This document shows, piece after piece, positions 45,331-48,057 of a stretch of DNA of 48,057 nt. The notes beneath the pieces were generated by a model. The model did not search any database, was not told the origin of the DNA, and saw only the letters and a program-made list of their open reading frames with translations. The stretch lies in NCBI GenBank assembly GCA_948433295.1, contig CAOJDT010000006.1, forward strand, positions 1 through 48,057, read 5' to 3'. This stretch comes from an uncultured bacterium. GTDB lineage: Bacteria; Cyanobacteriota; Vampirovibrionia; Gastranaerophilales; Gastranaerophilaceae. Positions within the stretch are counted from its first letter, which is position 1, and each line of letters opens with the position of its first letter. Made by a program: the position numbers and the translations under genes.

Positions 45331-47967
45331 ATGCTTGATTTTTTATTGAAAATACTCGGCGACCCTAACGAAAAAAAAGTTAAAAATATGATGGGTATTG
45401 TCGACCATATAAACGCTTTGGAACCACAATTTGCAGCAATGAGCGATGCGGAATTGAAAGCGAAAACCGCCGAATTTAAAGAAATTCTGGCAAAACGCCC
45501 TACATCAAAAGATTTCAAGACCGATAGAAAATTAGAAAAAGAAGCATTGGATAAAATTCTTCCGGAAGCATTTGCGACTGTTCGTGAAGCGGGTAAACGT
45601 GTTTTAAATATGCGACATTTTGACGTGCAGCTTGTGGGGGGATATTTTCTCCATAACGGTCATATCGCCGAAATGAGAACTGGTGAAGGTAAAACTCTTG
45701 TGGCAACTCTGCCTGCATACCTTAACGCATTAACTGGTAAAGGTGTTCACGTAATTACGGTAAACGATTATCTTGCAAAACGTGACAGCGAATGGATGGG
45801 TAAGATTTACAAATTCTTAGGACTTTCTGTAGGCGTAATCCTTTCGGGCGGACGTACAATGGATGATTTTGCCGCGAAAAAAGCAGCTTATGCCTGCGAT
45901 ATTACTTACGGAACCAATAACGAATTCGGGTTTGACTATCTTCGTGATAATATGGCTCAAAGCGCCGAAGCGCTCGTGCAAAGACCTTATAACTATGCAA
46001 TTATCGACGAAGTCGACAGTATTTTGATTGATGAGGCAAGAACCCCTCTGATTATCAGCGGACGCCTTGATAAATCCGCCGAAACCTATAAGCTTATGGC
46101 AAAAATTGCTCCTCAGCTTGAAAAGGTTAAAGATTACGAAATAGATGAAAAAAACAAGAATGTAATTCTCACCGAAGAAGGTATTGACCACGCTCAGGAA
46201 TTACTTGGAATCAAAGATTTATTTGATATTAATACTCAATATGCCCACCATCTTTTGCAGGCTTTAAAAGCGAAAGAACTGTTTGTTCTGGATACGGATT
46301 ATGTTGTCAGAAACGGCGAGGTTATGATTGTCGATGAATTTACCGGACGTTTGATGGAAGGAAGACGCTGGTCAGACGGACTTCACCAGGCTATAGAAGC
46401 TAAAGAAGGCGTTGAAATACAAGATGAAACTCAAACGCTCGCAAGTATCACTTTCCAAAACCTTTTCAGACTTTATCCGAAACTTTCGGGTATGACTGGT
46501 ACCGCAATGACAGAAGAAGCGGAGTTCGGAAAGATTTATAACCTTGAAGTTACAACTATTCCTACAAATAAACCGGATATCAGAAAAAACTACGCTGACG
46601 TAATTTACAAGAACGAAAGAGCAAAATTTAATGCCGTTGTTGAAGATATAATTGCGCAACATGAAATCGGCAGACCTGTTCTTGTTGGTACAATCAGTAT
46701 TGAAAAATCCGAATATGTATCTCATTTATTGAATCAGCGCGGAATTCAGCATAACGTACTTAACGCAAAACATCACGAGCGAGAAGCCTATATTATTGCG
46801 CAGGCAGGACGTGTAGGTGCAGTTACGATTGCAACAAACATGGCAGGCCGCGGAACCGATATTCTTTTGGGTGGTAACGCTGAATATATGGCGAAAGAAG
46901 AGTTGGAAAAACTAGGTATTACGCCTGAAACTACAGAAGATTACGAAGAAAAGAAAAATCAGGCAATGGAAGCCGCTAAAAAAATTACGGAAGCCGAACA
47001 CGCAAAAGTTGTTGCCGCAGGCGGTTTGCACGTAATAGGTACGGAACGTCACGAATCTCGTCGTATTGATAACCAGTTGAGAGGTCGTGCGGCTCGTCAG
47101 GGTGACCCTGGTTCGACAAGATTCTTCCTTTCTCTTGAAGATAATTTGATGCGAATTTTTGGCGGCGATAAAATTACGTCTTTAATGAATGCTCATAATG
47201 TTGATGAAAATATGGCAATCGAACATCCGCTTATTACCCGTCAAATCCAATCCGCGCAAAAGAAAGTTGAAACTTACCACTTTGACGTAAGGAAAAGCGT
47301 TCTTGAATATGACGATGTTATGAATATTCAGCGTGAAAAATTCTACGCTCAGCGCCGCAAAGTTCTTTTCGGAAATAATATGAGCGAAGATATTTACTAT
47401 ATGATTGAAAAAGAAATCGACAGAATGATGAGAGCGTACATCTCTCCTGAACAAAACCCTGAGGAATATATTTTTGAAGACTTGCAGACAATGATTCGTG
47501 AACTTCATTCGATAGTTCCGCAATTGTCGGGAATCAATGTCTCTGATATCCAGGGTTTGAGATTTGATGCGATTTATGATAAGTTGAAAATCCTTGCAAT
47601 TCAGGCTTATAAAACGCACGAAGAGGAAGTTGTTAATTTCTATAATGAAGTAGTGGAAAAATACGACCCGAATTTTGTTCCACAACAGGCATTTTCTGAT
47701 GACAACGTAATTCGTAATCTTGAAAAAGATATTCTCTTAAGAGTAGTCGATAATAAATGGATTGACCACCTGCATAATATTGATATGCTTCGTGAGGGAA
47801 TAGGGCTTCGTGCATACGGACAAAAAGATCCGCTTATTGAATATAAACGCGAAGCTTATGACCTGTTTAATAAAATGATGTTTGAAATCCAGGGTGATAC
47901 GGTAAAACACCTGTTCAGAACTAAATTCGGAATACAGGTTGTAGGACCGGACGAGGGATTAGTATAA
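45331..47967 (+). CDS. secA: Protein translocase ATPase SecA
   Basis: 878 residues. SecA drives preproteins through SecYEG. Motifs are MRTGEGKTLVATLPAYLNAL (Walker A, about 115), VNDYLAKRDSEWMG, YGTNNEFGFDYLRDNM, DEVDSILIDEARTPLIISG (Walker B, about 228), GMTGTA, NMAGRGTDILLGG (about 507), and LRGRAARQGDPGSTRFFLSLED. The helical scaffold follows to FRTKFGIQVVGPDEGLV. The C-terminal zinc-binding Cys tail found in many SecA proteins is absent. It lies directly beyond the accessory island and is core DNA again by base composition. Confidence 0.97.
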   Translation: MLDFLLKILGDPNEKKVKNMMGIVDHINALEPQFAAMSDAELKAKTAEFKEILAKRPTSKDFKTDRKLEKEALDKILPEAFATVREAGKRVLNMRHFDVQLVGGYFLHNGHIAEMRTGEGKTLVATLPAYLNALTGKGVHVITVNDYLAKRDSEWMGKIYKFLGLSVGVILSGGRTMDDFAAKKAAYACDITYGTNNEFGFDYLRDNMAQSAEALVQRPYNYAIIDEVDSILIDEARTPLIISGRLDKSAETYKLMAKIAPQLEKVKDYEIDEKNKNVILTEEGIDHAQELLGIKDLFDINTQYAHHLLQALKAKELFVLDTDYVVRNGEVMIVDEFTGRLMEGRRWSDGLHQAIEAKEGVEIQDETQTLASITFQNLFRLYPKLSGMTGTAMTEEAEFGKIYNLEVTTIPTNKPDIRKNYADVIYKNERAKFNAVVEDIIAQHEIGRPVLVGTISIEKSEYVSHLLNQRGIQHNVLNAKHHEREAYIIAQAGRVGAVTIATNMAGRGTDILLGGNAEYMAKEELEKLGITPETTEDYEEKKNQAMEAAKKITEAEHAKVVAAGGLHVIGTERHESRRIDNQLRGRAARQGDPGSTRFFLSLEDNLMRIFGGDKITSLMNAHNVDENMAIEHPLITRQIQSAQKKVETYHFDVRKSVLEYDDVMNIQREKFYAQRRKVLFGNNMSEDIYYMIEKEIDRMMRAYISPEQNPEEYIFEDLQTMIRELHSIVPQLSGINVSDIQGLRFDAIYDKLKILAIQAYKTHEEEVVNFYNEVVEKYDPNFVPQQAFSDDNVIRNLEKDILLRVVDNKWIDHLHNIDMLREGIGLRAYGQKDPLIEYKREAYDLFNKMMFEIQGDTVKHLFRTKFGIQVVGPDEGLV

Positions 47968-47992
47968 TAATAAACAAAGGAAAGAGGAAATT

Positions 47993-48057
47993 ATGAAAAC
48001 CATTGATATGACTGTATTTGCGGGGGGGGGGGCAACTGAGTTGCAGCACCCTGACAC
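47993..48057 (+). CDS. 5' end of a gene cut by the contig edge, with an 11-G tract
   Basis: AGAGGAA precedes ATG 47993. The frame reads MKTIDMTVFAGGGATEL and runs off the contig. The glycines come from an 11-G tract. As written, FAGGGATEL recalls the FAGNATPEL start of ribose-phosphate pyrophosphokinase. With ten G the frame becomes GGGQLSCSTLT, which instead resembles the pseudopilin leader at 18039 (GGGQTRFLSAK). Too little is left to decide. Confidence 0.45.
   Translation, partial: MKTIDMTVFAGGGATELQHPD
48022..48032 (+). repeat. Homopolymeric G11 tract near the contig end
   Basis: Eleven G at about codons 10-13 of the terminal gene, 25 nt before the contig stops. Confidence 0.9.

Overview
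The window looks like one complete metagenomic contig of low-GC DNA from a Gram-negative (diderm) bacterium. It encodes a TolC-type outer-membrane factor and a full type I secretion system. The housekeeping content and the pseudopilins with an FTLAEVL(I/V)TLGIIG start, plus several proteins with a short N-terminal I-x-F-K/T-G-like tag, resemble what I know of gut Candidatus Gastranaerophilales (Vampirovibrionia/Melainabacteria). That placement is inference; no marker search was possible.

Layout. 1-5.1 kb: a truncated minus-strand gene at the contig edge, an exported protein, an FtsB/DivIC-like protein with an overlapping TPR gene, an exported HExxH protein and a CtpA-type S41 protease. 5.1-5.23 kb: an intergenic unit with its own near-consensus promoter and terminator, a strong small-RNA candidate. 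5.2-13.7 kb: cytidine deaminase with a small Cys-rich protein, exported and small proteins, a zinc-ribbon protein, a TIGR01212-type radical SAM protein, two Lys/Ala-rich proteins, FolP and UvrA. 13.7-15.1 kb: two related exported proteins. 15.2-18.8 kb: rpsB-tsf flanked by two pseudopilin genes, each broken by one base in a poly-G tract in the leader. 18.8-27.3 kb: AhcY, a giant GH13-like protein, Maf, a small protein and a U32-family protein. 27.3-45.2 kb: an AT-rich accessory island. 45.3-48.0 kb: SecA and the start of another gene with a poly-G tract.

The island is the most unusual part. It has four successive modules on the plus strand, each made of a short conserved leader repeat, then a small membrane (once Kelch-like, exported) gene, then a class-3 lipase head touching or closely following it. 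Modules 1 and 2 keep only stumps of the lipase. Module 3 has a 607-residue lipase-RTX protein. Module 4 has a 2658-residue lipase-RTX-EF-hand-RTX-YD-repeat-RTX protein. Modules 3 and 4 share an exactly identical 872-bp segment. Facing them is a tolC-hlyB-hlyD operon. I read this as a cassette locus for secreted polymorphic lipase toxins with candidate immunity genes that diversifies by recombination. The toxin and immunity roles are inference from architecture.

A second theme is G9-G11 tracts on the coding strand near codons 9-15 of four genes, two of them recognisable pseudopilins and two at the contig ends. Both pseudopilins would be restored by losing one G. They are candidates for slipped-strand ON/OFF switching, although homopolymer assembly error must be excluded. 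A third theme is genes without a Shine-Dalgarno site whose start codon lies 6-7 nt after a (often TGn-extended) -10 hexamer, suggesting leaderless transcripts.
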